From Wurfbainia villosa (taxonomy: Eukaryota > Streptophyta > Magnoliopsida > Zingiberales > Zingiberaceae), in the NCBI GenBank assembly GCA_025175895.1, contig CM046005.1:60970325-61034324 (forward strand): 64,000 nucleotides of DNA. Reading direction: 5' to 3'. Shown in pieces: positions 10,684-22,993 of this stretch. Both the position numbers and the translations under genes were made by a program. Each line of letters starts with the position of its first letter. Positions within the stretch are counted from its first letter, which is position 1. Under the pieces are notes generated by a model. That model ran no database searches. It saw only the letters and a program-made list of their open reading frames with translations, and had not been told where the DNA came from.

Positions 10684-11969
10684 CTAGCGTGAATCAATCA
10701 CGCTCTTAGGAACCCAAAACCGATTTGAGCTCCTAGGGTTAATTAGGTATTCCTTAGGAATAACCTCCCTAGATACCTTCTTAATGACACTTTTAGGCTT
10801 AGAAGCCTTGGTCATTTTGGTTTTGCCATGGTTAACTCTAGGGGTGACTCCCCTTGTAACCTTCTTAGTGGCCTCCCTAGGTTTCCTAGAAACCCTAGCC
10901 ACTAGGCACACACCATGGTCAACTCTAGGAATGACTTCTCTATTGACCTTGGTCTTCCTAGACCTAGTTAGTGTTCCATAGTCAAATGAAACACTATGGT
11001 AAGCCACCTTAGGCTTAGGTTTGTGACCCAAACCTTGCTTGCCCTTGGTTAACTTTTGACTCTTAGGTCCTAGGTGTTGACTTTGACTTTTGGACCTAGA
11101 AGTTTGACTAATTGACCCTTGCATTTGATTTTGCATAACCTTAAGGGTCTTTTCAAGTTTTTCAAGCCTTGATCTCAAGGCTTGATTTTCCTTTTCTAAT
11201 ATCTCAATTTTTGATTTTTCATTTTCTCTTGAGATATTTTTATTTCTAGGCATATGTTTAGATTTCTTAGCATTAAAGCCTAGATGTTCTCCTATTTTCT
11301 TAATGCTTTCCTTAGGTAATATATTTTTAGGGACATTAGTCCCAAATTTCTTCTTATTTCCTAAGTGAACACTCTTAGCTCCTAGGCAAATATATCTATT
11401 ATTTCTAGCATGCTTTTTATGCACAATAGCAAGACTATTAAAATTATTCCTAGCATGCTTCTTATCCCTAGAAATTGAAGGTGCATTAATAAATTTTACC
11501 TTAGGGTTTGCCTTGGAGGCTCCCCCTACTTGTGTTGCTTCTTCTTGCCCTTTCTTCTTGCCCCTTGGACATTGACTCCGATAATGTCCTTTTGCATTGC
11601 ATTTAAAGCATATGATGTGCTCCTTGCTCTTGATACTTGAGGAACCGACGTCCGTTGACTTTAGTTGACTTTTAGGTGCCGGAGGAGCTTTCTTGACTTT
11701 CTTTGGGCACTTACTCTTATAATGCCCAAATTTCCTACACTCAAAACACATAATGTTATTTTTATTTTGAATTGAGGTGTTTGAGTTACCGATGGTGGTG
11801 GAGACCAGAATTGGACTTTGGGCTTCTTCATCTTGACCGGATGTCGAAGCTTCTTCTTCTCGATGTTTCGGTATGAAGGTTCTCTCCTACCTTTCCAATA
11901 CGCAAAATGTTCGCGGTTGAAGGAAGGTGGGATGTTGACGTCGTCACCCAATCTTTCCTCAAATTCCAT
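10684..11969 (-). pseudogene. Gag of gag-only element 1, frameshifted and lacking the UBN2 core
   Basis: Starts at 11969 with MEFEERLGDDVNIPPSFN and the conserved HFAYWKG segment. A shift into another frame near 11740 then gives two CCHC zinc knuckles, CFECRKFGHYKSKC and CFKCNAKGHYRSQC, a basic region, a predicted coiled coil (about 11130-11210) and a C-terminus with IPKEYLINP and FWVPKSVIDSR before the stop at 10684. Zinc knuckles bind RNA during particle assembly. The usual 150-200-residue UBN2 domain between the start and the knuckles is missing. It ends where a copia protease would start, as in the Gag at 57991-59724. Splicing across the frame change cannot be excluded. Confidence 0.8.
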
Positions 11970-12018
11970 ATTCTTCCCTCTAGCTTCTTGACTCCGGGTT
12001 GTTAATCCGTAGAAGAGC

Positions 12019-12035
12019 CCCAGGCTCTGATACCA
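12019..12035 (-). promoter_or_regulatory. Primer binding site of gag-only element 1
   Basis: Minus-strand TGGTATCAGAGCCTGGG lies two bases from the 5' LTR, as expected for initiator tRNA-Met priming. Confidence 0.85.
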
Positions 12036-12521
12036 CTTGTTAGGGATTTGACGCCGCTAGAGGGGGGGTGAATAGCGATGTGACCGTACGAAGATGGAAT
12101 TCGATCTCGTTTGTGTCTACAATTTTGTTAGCGCAGCGGAATATAGATAATGATAACAATAACGAAATAGACAACAAGCTAACATAATGATATAACGTGG
12201 TTCGGAACCACACGGTTCCTACTCCACGGATCGAGCTCTAAAGAGCCCTAGTGATGCACACGCACTCACTAATGATAAACACTCCTTCTCGACACAAGTC
12301 GGAGGCGGAGAAACCCCGTACAAACGTTTATAACAATAAACGAAAGGAATACAAGCAATATACAATGTAAATACGAAATACAAGTAAAGAAAAGACTTTA
12401 CAACACTTGTTTTGATTGCTTGAATGCTTGGTTGCTTGCTTGCACTTGGAGACCTGATTTGCACCAACAAATCGCCCCAATAGCCCTCAAGAACCGATGC
12501 CAAAATCCTCCATCACGAGCT

Positions 12522-12533
12522 CCTTATAAAGCT
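12522..12533 (-). promoter_or_regulatory. LTR TATA box of gag-only element 1
   Basis: Minus-strand CTTTATAAGG lies immediately downstream (in transcription sense) of the CAGTCGACTG array, in the 5' LTR. Confidence 0.6.
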
Positions 12534-12558
12534 TCAACCTGTGCTGGAAAAGGTCGAT

Positions 12559-12886
12559 CAGTCGACTGATCGGGACCATCAGTCGACTGATGCCACTGTT
12601 GTCGTGAGACAATGGCTAGATCCACGCTGGATAAGTCCAACGGAACCTTCATCAGTCGACTGATCATGACCATCAGTCGACTGATGGAGCCTTCACTCGA
12701 CCAGTCGAGTCTTGACTCCATTCTGTGCCCGAAATACCGAGCACCAGTCGACTGATCACACGATCAGTCGACTGCTCGAGCCATCAGTCGACTGCCAACC
12801 TATGGCAGTCGACTGCTAGGCCATAACCCGCAGTCAAACCCTAGTTGACTCGGTCCAGTCGACTGCCACATGGCACCAGTCGACTG
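12559..12886. promoter_or_regulatory. Array of ten CAGTCGACTG palindromes upstream of the LTR TATA box
   Basis: Perfect 10-bp palindromes start at 12559, 12580, 12653, 12674, 12745, 12765, 12785, 12806, 12856 and 12877. In the transcription sense of the element they occupy roughly the first 350 bp upstream of the TATA box. A cluster of palindromes at this place is what a transcription-factor-binding enhancer would look like; the factor is unknown. Confidence 0.7.
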
Positions 12887-13092
12887 GCACACCTCAAACA
12901 TGAGGTTTTAACCCAAGTATGGTTCCCCCATACTTGCTAGACCACCCTTAGCCTAGACATAAGCCTTCTAGCCACCTCCATCAGCCTCACGCCTCTCGGA
13001 TCCCTCCAAGTCATCCATGACTTGTTCATCCATCGCGCTAGCCTTCAGATGCTTCCATCGGCTATGTCATGCTAACGGTGTCTACACCGCCA

Positions 13093-13530
13093 AGGCATAT
13101 TGGACTTACGCCGCCAAGACTCCGCTTGGACTTTACGCCACCAATTATTGGTCTTATGCTGCCAAGACTCCCGCTTGGACTTTACGCTGCCAATATCAAA
13201 CCCTTGGACTTCTAAAATGCCAAGACTCAAGCTTGGACTTTCCCTTGCCAACCCATGTTGGACTTTTCATGCCAAGACCATGCTTGGACTTTCCTTGCCA
13301 ACCCATGTTGGACTTTTCATGCCAAGACCATGCTTGGACTTTCCTTGCCAACCCATGTTGGACTTTTCATGCCAAGACCATGCTTGGACTTTCCATGCCA
13401 ACCCATGTTGGACTTTTCATGCCAAGACCATGCTTGGACTTTCCATGCCAACCCATGTTGGACTTTTCCCAATGCCAAGTGTCCCACTTGGACTTTCCAT
13501 GCCAAGTACTCAAGACTTGGACTTTACCAA
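13093..13530. repeat. Minisatellite in the 5' LTR, 50-bp period
   Basis: Same array as at 8230-8665, again with four regular 50-bp units (GCCAAGACCATGC at 13271, 13321, 13371 and 13421). Because both LTRs derive from one template, the equal copy number shows no expansion since insertion. Confidence 0.88.
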
Positions 13531-13641
13531 ATGACAATTACATTGTCATATGTTTTTGTCGAAACATCAAAACACATCAAAATATCACTCGAGCCAAACT
13601 CGAGTCCTGGTCAATCGTGAGCTGGGCCGATTACACCAACA

Positions 13642-13646
13642 GTGCT
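13642..13646. repeat. Target-site duplication GTGCT, right
   Basis: GTGCT directly follows the LTR end CACCAACA and equals 7180-7184. Confidence 0.9.
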
Positions 13647-14011
13647 CTCCAAGTCTTCCTAGTGTTCTTATTCTCTTCTTCATTATTTTTACTTCTATCA
13701 TCTTGTAAGAAGAGAGTTTGTGTAAGAAGGTTTTCTCCACCTTGTGTTGAGCTAAAGAAGAAGTTTAGTGGAAGGTTGAGGGAGTGATCCGCCTAACGGA
13801 TTGTTGTGGAATAGCGACAAGGGTTGTGAACCACGTTAAAAGATTGTGTTTGTGATTGCTCCTTTACTTTTGTTTTAGCTTTAATTGTCTTTATTATTAT
13901 TATTCTGCTGCGCTAACGAGTATTTTAGATAATCAAGCACGAGCGAATTCCATCTACAACGATTAGGATATACATCGCCCCCTTCTAGCCAGGCCATCAA
14001 TCCCTAACAAG

Positions 14012-14027
14012 TGGTATCAGATCAAGG
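14012..14027 (+). promoter_or_regulatory. Primer binding site (initiator tRNA-Met type)
   Basis: TGGTATCAGATCAAGG lies two bases after the LTR end CCCTAACA. TGGTATCAGA is the common copia primer site complementary to the 3' end of initiator tRNA-Met. Confidence 0.8.
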
Positions 14028-14068
14028 ATCTTGTCAACGGACTCATCACCGCAACAAGTAAATCAACA

Positions 14069-14375
14069 ATGGCCGGCATGAACATCCACCCATCAAAGTT
14101 TGAAGGAGTTTTTTCGTGGTGGAAGAAAAGGATGGAGGTATTTTTCGAAACCGATTTCGACATTATGCTAATCATGGAAAATGATTTTGAAATACCTAGG
14201 GATGAAGACAACAAGCCATTAAAGAAATCAAGAGGGACAAAGAAGCAAAAGGAGGAGCACCTAGCAAATTCGAAAGCCAAGCATCATCTCATCAACGTGC
14301 TTCCTCAGCAAGAGATAAACCGAATAGGAGAATGCTCAAGTGCCAAGGAGATGAGGGAGAAGCTAATTGAGCTTC
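14069..14375 (+). pseudogene. Gag N-terminus, truncated
   Basis: Starts MAGMNIHPSKFEG and follows the Gag at 57991-59724 closely for about 100 residues (WWKKRMEVFFETDFDIM, HLANSKAKHH, NVLPQQEINRIGEC). This is the start of the DUF4219/UBN2-type copia Gag domain. The frame breaks at about 14375, where the copia A LTR begins, so the rest of Gag and all of Pol are absent. Confidence 0.85.
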
Positions 14376-16592
14376 TGTTGAGTTTCTAGAACCGCGGTGA
14401 GTGTGCGTTCGAACATGTTTTGTAAATATATGTGCAGCGGAAGAAATAAAAAGCAATAAATCTAATTTATTACAACACACACACCACACACATGCATAGT
14501 ACAACATGTGTAGACATAATCGTAGTTTCAAATTTTGCAATAAAAGGAAATTACTCTACGTATACCTGACGTATCACGTGTAGCAGGAAAGGCATCAACC
14601 GGAGCGACTCTCGCTAGAATCACCTCTATCCATATCCACGCTGAGTATCGTCGAGATGACTTCACAAAGCCACGATCCTCATCTTCGTATGAGTCACTAG
14701 CCTCGTGTCGAAGACGATGTGATCGAGAGAAGATCACAATCCGAATCAAAATTCGGATTCAAAAATGAGTCCCCAAAACTCACTTCTCCGGAGAGGTATT
14801 CGTCAACTGTTTGACGAATCCTTCGTCCTCCACCTATGAGGATTATCGGAGATCTAATCTCCAGCACGGTAGCCGTTGTCGGGGCTCTAAACATCGTCCA
14901 AATGATGCTCCGGCACGAAGGGAGGAAGCTGTCCAGAATTCTAGACAGATTGGTGGAGGGGTTGTGCCGGGCCAAAGAGGATGGCCGGCCGCTCCTTGGT
15001 CACCTGAGACAAGGGAAGTCGCCGGAGGGTCGACGGAGGATCACCGGAAGGAGCTTGGACGCCGGCAACATCTTGGACGGCAGCACAAGAGCTAGGAAGC
15101 AACAAAGGTTGGGCGGCAACCTTGTTGGGCGGTGGAACAAGAAGAAGAGAGGGAGGGGGCGACACAAAATAGGATTAGGTTTTCACAAAACCCTGAAGCC
15201 TTGTTTTTATAGAGAATATATTCTCCTAATGGTTATTGGTTCATAACCAAAAATCCGTTAACCCGCTCCATTAACTTAAGTTAAAATAAACCGAACCGAG
15301 TTGGCCTATTTTAAGTTAAAACGAACGGAACCAACTTTGATTCATTCGTTTAAAACAAACCAAACCCCTTTGGTTTATTTTTCACCATTGGATTAGAACC
15401 AAATCAATTTGGTTCATCCATCATGTCTTCATAAGACACGTCCCATCCACACTTCCATTGTGACTGAAACGATTTCATGCTCGATCCTTGTTTGGTCCAA
15501 CCAAACCTAGTTTCTCTCGGTCTGAGAATCTCATTCTCAAGCTCGTTTTAAATCCTTTGGATTACGCTCGTTGTGTGTGTGACCAAATAGGTTCTTGGTT
15601 TATGTTGACCGTCTATAATTAACCATTAATTATAGAACGATCATGAGTGGCACCTAGTAGTACATCATGATCCCCAATTAACTGAAAGATCAATGGTTGA
15701 TCCAGAACTATTTCTGAAACCCTTCACCAGCTATAATGATTCATGCCCTGTTCCCTTCATGCATCTTATACCCACTTGGTTTAGGACATGGTCTAGTGTC
15801 AGTCCCCACTAGGTTGACTACGTCACACTTAACTCAAGTATCATTTTCTCGTCCTATGGATTCTAGTTACTGCACATGTATCCAAGAGTATCTTACTCTA
15901 AACATGTAATGCTTTGGCCAAAGACTTTAGTAACAATCCGACGAGAGGCCATGGGTATACATCTCCTCATAAGGAGTGGTAAATCCTTTATAGGCTATTC
16001 AAACACCTTCGATCACTTCGACTTATGCCCAATCATCCCGGGTCCACATCTCCTCAGAGACGCTTGCTTAAGATGTCAAAGCATAAGTCTTCATGACCAA
16101 GATGACTTGAATACTGCAAGTCAAAGGAACATCGCACTTAAGCTGCAATAAGAACTTCATTGACATATCTATATATGCAGAGAACCATATGAAGTCTTAC
16201 GGCTGGTCACTCCAATGAACTAGTTACCATAACTAGCATCCACGATTAACTGCGGACATCACAATGTCTCCAGCCAGTGAGAATCAGCTGCTTGGATACA
16301 CCAAGGAGTATACCTCATGCTAGTCTCGACAGAATTGATGGTGTCGAAATCCATCAATTCATCGACTAGGGATAATTTCGATGCATCACAATTACATATG
16401 TAGAGATACTCACTAGTTGTGATTCAATCACAAATTCTCTCATGCTGTGAATCGTATCGTGGACATTCAGTAAATGAGTTTAAGATCTAATACATGAAAA
16501 CATGTATACTCAAATAGTGAATCTTCATTTATTATATAAATGGTTCAAACATAAGACGATTACCTTAGGACATCTCTCATATATTATTAACA
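14376..16592 (-). repeat. 3' LTR of copia A
   Basis: 2217 bp, plus-strand start TGTTGAGTTTCTAG and end ATTATTAACA. It aligns along its length with the LTRs at 18393, 25705 and 51173. The minus-strand TATA region CTCTATAAAAAC lies at about 15203-15214. It interrupts the gag reading frame that starts at 14069. Confidence 0.88.
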
Positions 16593-18392
16593 AACTCCAA
16601 CTTGGCCTAATGTCAATCGCTACGGTATCCAATACCATAAGCTCTAACATGACCCTCAAACTTACTTTGAGGTAATGCGTTAGTTAAAGGATCCGCTAAG
16701 TTCCTTTCAGTGGGAATCTTCTCGATTTGTATTTCCTTCCTACTTGTGATCTCTTTGATCAAATGATAGCGGCAAAGCACATGTTTAGATCATTGATGAG
16801 ACCTTGGCTCTTTCACCTGTGCAATTGCTCCATTGTTGTCGCAGTAAACCGGTATTGCTTCAACAATGGCTAGAACCACACCAAGTTCATAAATGAACTT
16901 CTTGATCCAAACCGCTTCCTTTACTGCTTCCAAAGCTGCAATGTATTCTGCCTCAGTGGTAGAATTTGCTACAGTGTCTTGTTTAGAACTTTTCCAACTC
17001 ACTGCGCTCCCATTTAAGGTGAACACGTACCCAGACTGAGACCTGGAATCATCCTTGTCTGTCTAGAAGCTGACATCCGTATACCCGCATATCACCATGT
17101 CCCCTTCTCCATATATTAGGAACACATCCTTAGTTCTTCTTAAGTACTTAAGGATTGTCTTAATAGTCGCCCAATGATCCATTCCTGGATCAGACTGGTA
17201 TCTACTCGTAACACTCAAAGCATACGATACATCGGGCCTCGTACATAACATAGTATACATGATAGATCCTATTACGGATACATAGGGAATCTTACTCATG
17301 CAAATCTTCTCGTCTTCTATGTGCGGACACATAGACTTCGAAAGGTGTATCCCATGCCTGATGGGCAGGAAATCTTTCTTGGATTCTGACATGATAAACC
17401 TCTTTAGCACTCGGTCTATATATGTAGACTGTGAAAGACTAAGCAACCGTTTCGATCTATCCCTATAGATCTTAATCCCGAGGATGTAGGTTGCTTCTCC
17501 CAGGTCTTTCATTGAGAATGTCTTGGATAACCAAATTTTAACTGACTGTAAGACAGAAACATCGTTTCCTATAAGTAATATGTCATCAACATGCAATACT
17601 AGGAACACGACTGCACTCCAACTAACCTTCTTGTATACACAAGGTTCATCCGGATTTTCTGAGAAATCAAACCTTTTGATTGTCTCATCAAAATAAATAT
17701 TCCAGCTCCTGGATGCTTGCTTCAGTCCATATATGGACCGTCGCAATTTGCATACCTTGGTTTTATCAACCGATGTGAAACCCTCAGGCTATATCATATA
17801 CACATCCTCGATTAAGTTTCCATTAAGGAAAGTTGTTTTCACATCCATCTACCATATTTCATAATCATAATGAGCCGCTATGGCCAGGAGCATCCGAATG
17901 GATTTAAGCATAGCGACAGGCGAATAGATTTCGTCATAATCAACACCTTGCTTTTGACGATATCCTTTCACCACCAATCTAGCCTTATAGGTAATCACAT
18001 TACCATCCATGTCAGTTTTCATCTTGAAAACCCACTTGCACCCTATAGGCTTTATGCCTTCAGGTGGGTCAACCAAGTTCCAAACTTAGTTTTCATACAT
18101 GGAATCCATTTCCGACTTCATGGCGTCAAGCCACATATTCCTTTCTGAACTTTTCATAAGTTTTTCATAACTGGTAGGCTCCTTATCATCAATGAGTAAC
18201 ACGTCGTTCAATTCACTTATGAGAAATCCATATCTCTCAGGAATATTGCGTGTTCTACCAGATCTACGAAGATATGGTATCTCAATAGGTCCAGTTGATG
18301 GCTCATCACTATGAGTTATTGGTTGTGGTGCTTCACCAGGTGTCTCATCAATGTCTATTTGAGTCTCTTGAGCCTCCTCAAGCTCAACAACA
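16593..18392 (-). pseudogene. Copia A pol: RNase H, reverse transcriptase and integrase C-terminal linker
   Basis: Read right to left, the linker lies at 18086-18392. RT fragments lie at 17849-18076 (PIGCKWVFKMKTDMDG, ARLVVKGYRQKQGVDYDE) and 17063-17746 (RRSIYGLKQASRSW), and RNase H at 16790-17026 (STTEAEYIAA, YCDNNGAIAQ). The catalytic YVDD is HVDD here, and several in-frame stops separate the blocks. The polypurine tract next to the LTR (about 16593-16605) is also mutated compared with the other copies. The linker is cut at 18392 by copia B. Confidence 0.88.
18388..18392. repeat. Target-site duplication CAACA, left
   Basis: CAACA directly precedes TGTTGGGTTTCC and equals 27924-27928. Confidence 0.88.
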
Positions 18393-20554
18393 TGTTGGGT
18401 TTCCGGCACCGCGACGAGTGTGTGTTCGAACATGTTTCGTAAACATGTGAACAGTGAAAGAAATAAAAATAATAAATCTACATTTATTACAACACACACA
18501 TCACACGCATGCATAGTACAACATGTGTAGACATAACCGTAAATTTAAATTTGCAATAAAAGGAAATTTAACTACGTATACCTTTCGTATCACGTGTAGC
18601 GGGAACGACATCAACCGGAACGATCCTCGCTAGAATCGTCTCTATCCGTATCCACGCCGAGTATCCTCGGGATGACTTCGCTAAGTCACGAGCCTCGTCT
18701 TCGTACGGGTTACTAGCCTCGTGTCAAAGACGATGTGATCGAGAGATGATCACGATTTGAATCCAAATTCGGATCCAAAAATGAGTCCTCAAAACTCGCT
18801 TCTCCGGAGAGGTATTCGTCAACCGTTTGACGAATCCTTCGTCCTCCACCTATGAGGATTACTGGAGATCGAATCCCCGATAAGTTAGGCGCTGTTGGAG
18901 ATCCAAACGTTGTCCAAATGACGCTCCGACGAGAAGGAAACAAGCTGTCCAGAAAACTGGACAGCTTTGGTGGAGACCTTGCGCCGGCCAAATAAGGAAA
19001 GCGGCTTGCTCACCTTGTCGCCGGAGCCAAGGAGGATCACCGGAACTCTTCCGGCAGCAGCTCGACGCCGGCAATCGGAGAAGACGGCGGATGGTGGCGA
19101 GTTGAGAAGATGGGCGGAGGGTTTTTTGGATTAGGGATTAACAACACCTTAAGCCCTCTTTTATAGAGAACTAATTCTCTTAATGGTTATTGGATCATAA
19201 CCATAAGGCCTGTTAATCCGCTCCATTAATTTAAGTTAAAATAAACCAAACCATGACGGTTTATTTTATGTTAAAACGAACCGAACCAACTTTTGGTTCA
19301 TTCGTTTAAAATAAACCAAACCCTTTGGTTTATTCTCCTCCATTGGATTAGAACCAAACCATTTTGGTTCATCCATTATGTCTTCATAAGACACGGCCCA
19401 TCCACGCTTCCATTGCGACTGAAACGATTTCATGCTCGCTTCTTGTTTGGTCCAACCAAACCTAGTTTCTCTCGGTCTGAGAATCCTATTCTCAAGCTCG
19501 TTTTAAATCCTTCGGATTACGCTCGTTGTGCGTGTGACCAAATAGGTTCTCGATTTATGTTGGCCGTCTATAATTAACCATTAATTATAGAACGATCATG
19601 AGTGGCACCTAGTAGTACATCATGATCCCCAATTAACCGAAAAGATCAACGGTTGATCCAGAACTATTTCTGAAACCCTTCAGCAGCTCGAATGAATCGT
19701 GCCCCATTCCCTTCACTCATCTTATACCCACTTGGTTCAGGACATGGTCTATAGTGTCAGTCCCCACTAGGCTGACTACGTCACACCTAGCCCAAGTATC
19801 ATTTCCTCGTCCTACGGATTCTAGTTACTACACATGTTTCGAAGAGTACCTTACTCTAAACATGTAATGCTTTGACCAAAGACTTTAGAAACAATCCGAC
19901 GAGAGACCATGGGTATACATCTCCTCGCAAGGAGTGGTGAATCCTTTATAGGCTATTCAAACACCTTCGATCACTTTGACTTATACCCAATCATCCCGAG
20001 TCCACATCTCCTTAGAGATGTTTGCTTAAGATGTCAAAGCATAAGTCTCCATGATCAAGATGACTTGAATACCGCAAGTCAAAGGAACATTGCACTTAAG
20101 CTACAGTAAGAACTTCATTGATATATCTATATATGCAGAGAACCATATGAACTCTTACGGCTGGTCACTCCAATGAACTAGTTACCATAACTAGTATCCA
20201 CGATTAACTCCAGATATCACAATGTCTCCAGCCAGTGAAAATCAGCTGCTTGGATACACCAAGGAATATACCTCGTGCTAGTCTCGACAGAATTGATGGT
20301 ATCCAAATCCATCAATTCATCGACTAGGGATAATTCCGATACATCACAATTACACATGTAGAGATACTCACTAGTTATGATCCGATCACAAATTCTCTCA
20401 TGCTGTGAATCGTATCGTGGATATTCAGTAAATGAGTTTAAGATCCAATCAAATACATGAAACATGTATACTCAAATAGTGAATCTTCATTTATCATATA
20501 AATGGTTCATACATAAGGCGATTGCCTTAGGACATCTCTCATATATTACTAACA
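18393..20554 (-). repeat. 3' LTR of copia B
   Basis: 2162 bp. It lacks about 57 bp (near 19080-19125) that are present in the 5' LTR, and the two also differ over the first 80 bp. A minus-strand TATA box (CTCTATAAAAG) lies at about 19157-19167. Confidence 0.92.
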
Positions 20555-20567
20555 GACTCCCACTTGG
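20555..20567 (-). promoter_or_regulatory. Polypurine tract of copia B
   Basis: Minus-strand CCAAGTGGGAGTC abuts the 3' LTR. The same tract precedes the LTRs at 51173 and 63871. Confidence 0.85.
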
Positions 20568-22993
20568 CCTAATGCCAATCACTACGGTATCCAATACCAT
20601 AAGCACTAACATGACCCTCAAACTTACTTTGAGGTAATGCTTTAGTCAAAGGATCCGCTAAGTTTCTTTTAGTGGGAATCTTCTCGATATGTATTTCGTT
20701 CCTACTGATGATCTCTCTGATAAGATGATAGCGGCGAAGCACAAGTTTGGATCATTGATGAGACCACATCAAGTTCATAGATGAACTTCTTGATCCAAAC
20801 CGCTTCCTTTGCTGCTTCCAAAGCTGCAATGTATTCTGCCTTAATGGCAGAATCCGCTATAGTGTCAAGCTTGGAACCTTACCAACTTATTGCGCCCCCA
20901 TTCTGGGTGAACACGTATCCAGACTGAGACCTGGAATCATCCTTGTCTGTCTAGAAGCAGGCATCCGTATACCCGCGTATCACCATGTCTCCTTCTCCAT
21001 ATATTAGGAACACATTCTTAGTTCTTCTTAAGTACTTAAGGATCGTCTTAACAACCACCTAATGATCCATTTCCGGATCAGACTGGTATCTGCTCGTGAC
21101 ACTCAGAGCATACGATACATCGGGCCTCGTACATAACATAGTATACATGATAGATCATATTGCGGATGCATAGGGAATCTTACTCATGCAAATCCTCTCG
21201 TCTTCTGTGCGCGGACACATAGACTTCTAAAGGTGTACCCCATGCCTAATGGGTAGGAAACCTTTCTTGGATTCCGACATGCTAAACCTCTTTAGCACTC
21301 GGTCTATATAAGTAGACTGCGAAAGACCAAGCAACCGTTTCGATCTATCTCTATAGATCTTAATCCCGAGGATGTAGGTTGCTTCTCCCAGGTCTTTCAT
21401 GGAGAATGTCTTGGATAACCAATCCTTAACTGACTGTAAGATTGAAACATCGTTTCCTATAAGTAATATGTCATCGACATATAATACTAGGAACACGACT
21501 GCACTCCCACTAACCTTCTTGTACACACAAGGTTCGTCTGGATTTTGTGAGAAATCAAACTTTTTGATTGTCTCATCAAAACAGATATTCCAGCTTCTGG
21601 ATGCTTGCTTTAATCCATAAATGGATCGTCGCAATTTGCATACCTTGGTTTTATCAACCGATGTGAAACCCTCAGGTTGTATCATATACACGTCCTCGAG
21701 CAAATTTCCATTAAGGAAAGCTATTTTCACATCCATCTGCCATATCTCATAATCATAATGAGCCACTATGGCCAGGAGCATCCGAATAGATTTAAGCATA
21801 GCTATAGGCAAATAGGTTTCGTCATAATCAACACCTTGCTTTTGAAGATATCCTTTCGCCACCAATCTAGCCTTATAGGTAATCACATTACCATCCATGT
21901 CGGTTTCCTTCTTGAAAACCCACTTGCACCCTATAGGCTTTATGCCTTCAGGTGGGTCAACTAAGTTCCAAACTTGGTTTTCATACATGGAATCCATTAT
22001 CGACTTCATGACTTCAAGCCACTTATCCCTTTCTGAACTTGTCAGCACTTCTTCATAACTGGTAGGCTCTTCATCATCAATGAGTAACACATCGTTCGAT
22101 TCACTTACGAGAAATCCATATCTCTCAGGAATATTACGTGTTTTACCAGATCTATGAAGATGTGGTGTTACAATAGGTCCAGCTGATTGCTCATCACTAT
22201 GAGTTATCGACTGTTGTGCTTCACCAGGTATCTCATCAATGTCTATTTGAGTCTCTCGAGCCTCCTCAAGCTCGATGACACTCCCACTGTTATCTTGCAA
22301 GAGAAACTCTTTCTCTAGAAACACAGCATGCCTTGAAACAAACACCTTTTGTTCCACAGGATGATAGAATTGGTAACCCCTTGTTTCCTTAGGGGATCCA
22401 ATAAATATACATTTATCAGACTTAGCATCCAATTTGTCTGATGCAGTCCGCTTCATATAAGCAGGACAACCCCATATCTTCAAGTAAGATACATGAGGTT
22501 TCTTACTATTCCATATCTCATATGGAGTAGTAGAGACTACCTTGGTTGGCATTCTGTTTAACAAGTAAACAGTTGTCTGAAGTGCATAGCCCCAAAAGGA
22601 CTTGGGAAGATTCGTATGATTCATCATTGACCTGACCATGTCCAACAAGGTCCGGTTATGCCTCTCATATACACCATTATACTGTGGTGTATATGACGGA
22701 GTCCATTGAGACAATATACCATTGTCTCTTAGATAATCAAGAAACTCTTGACTTAAGTATTCACCACCTCGATCCGATCGAAGTATTTTAATACTCTTGT
22801 CATGTTGTTTCTCTACTTCATTTCTGAATTCTTTGAACCTTTCAAAGGCTTCAGACTTGTGTTTCATCAAGAACACATACCCAAACCGTGAATGATCATC
22901 GGTGAAGGTAATGAAGTAGCTATAGCCTCCTAAAGCTTGAGTTGACATAGGCCCACATACATCAGTATGTATTAAACCTAGCAACTCTCCCAC
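20568..22993 (-). pseudogene. Copia B integrase, reverse transcriptase and RNase H
   Basis: A continuous 588-residue frame (21227-22993) holds the integrase core: HTDVCGPMST with the first Asp, SDRGGEYLS with the second Asp, and NGVYERHNRT with the Glu. It continues with an RT containing ARLVAKGYLQKQGVDYDE, the catalytic LYVDDILLIG and the tail TYIDRVLKRF. A stop at about 21227 replaces a Ser codon and cuts off the RNase H, whose remains (20568-21226) are out of frame and partly deleted. All catalytic residues of integrase and RT appear intact in this copy. The integrase would insert cDNA; the RT copies the element RNA inside Gag particles. Confidence 0.9.

Larger units (their letters stand above)
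7185..13641 (-). mobile_element. Complete gag-only (TR-GAG-like) Sirevirus-derived retrotransposon 1
   Basis: Minus-strand element of 6457 bp with two LTRs: 3' LTR 7185-8778 and 5' LTR 12038-13641. The identical 5-bp sequence GTGCT lies on both sides (7180-7184 and 13642-13646), proving a discrete insertion. A primer site borders the 5' LTR and a polypurine tract borders the 3' LTR. The 3.26-kb interior holds only a damaged gag; no protease, integrase, reverse transcriptase or RNase H is recognisable. It landed inside the LTR of the element at 6230. Confidence 0.93.
12038..13641 (-). repeat. 5' LTR of gag-only element 1
   Basis: 1604 bp with the same termini as the other LTR. It contains a minus-strand TATA box, a ten-copy palindrome array just upstream of it, and a 50-bp minisatellite farther upstream. 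Confidence 0.92.
6230..14375 (+). mobile_element. Sirevirus-like copia, 5' LTR and gag start only (interrupted)
   Basis: Plus-strand element of the same family as the one at 55529-60960. The 5' LTR is split: 6230-7184 and 13647-14009 (about 1.32 kb together), interrupted by a gag-only element at 7185-13641. It is followed by a primer site at 14012 and the first part of gag (14069). The element ends abruptly at 14375, where copia A begins; no 3' LTR is seen. Confidence 0.85.

Noticed and set aside
15876..16151. 91-codon frame also seen at 19909-20109, 27236-27478 and 51670-51894
   Set aside because: Antisense to the copia LTR and recurring only because the LTR recurs; frame ends vary between copies.
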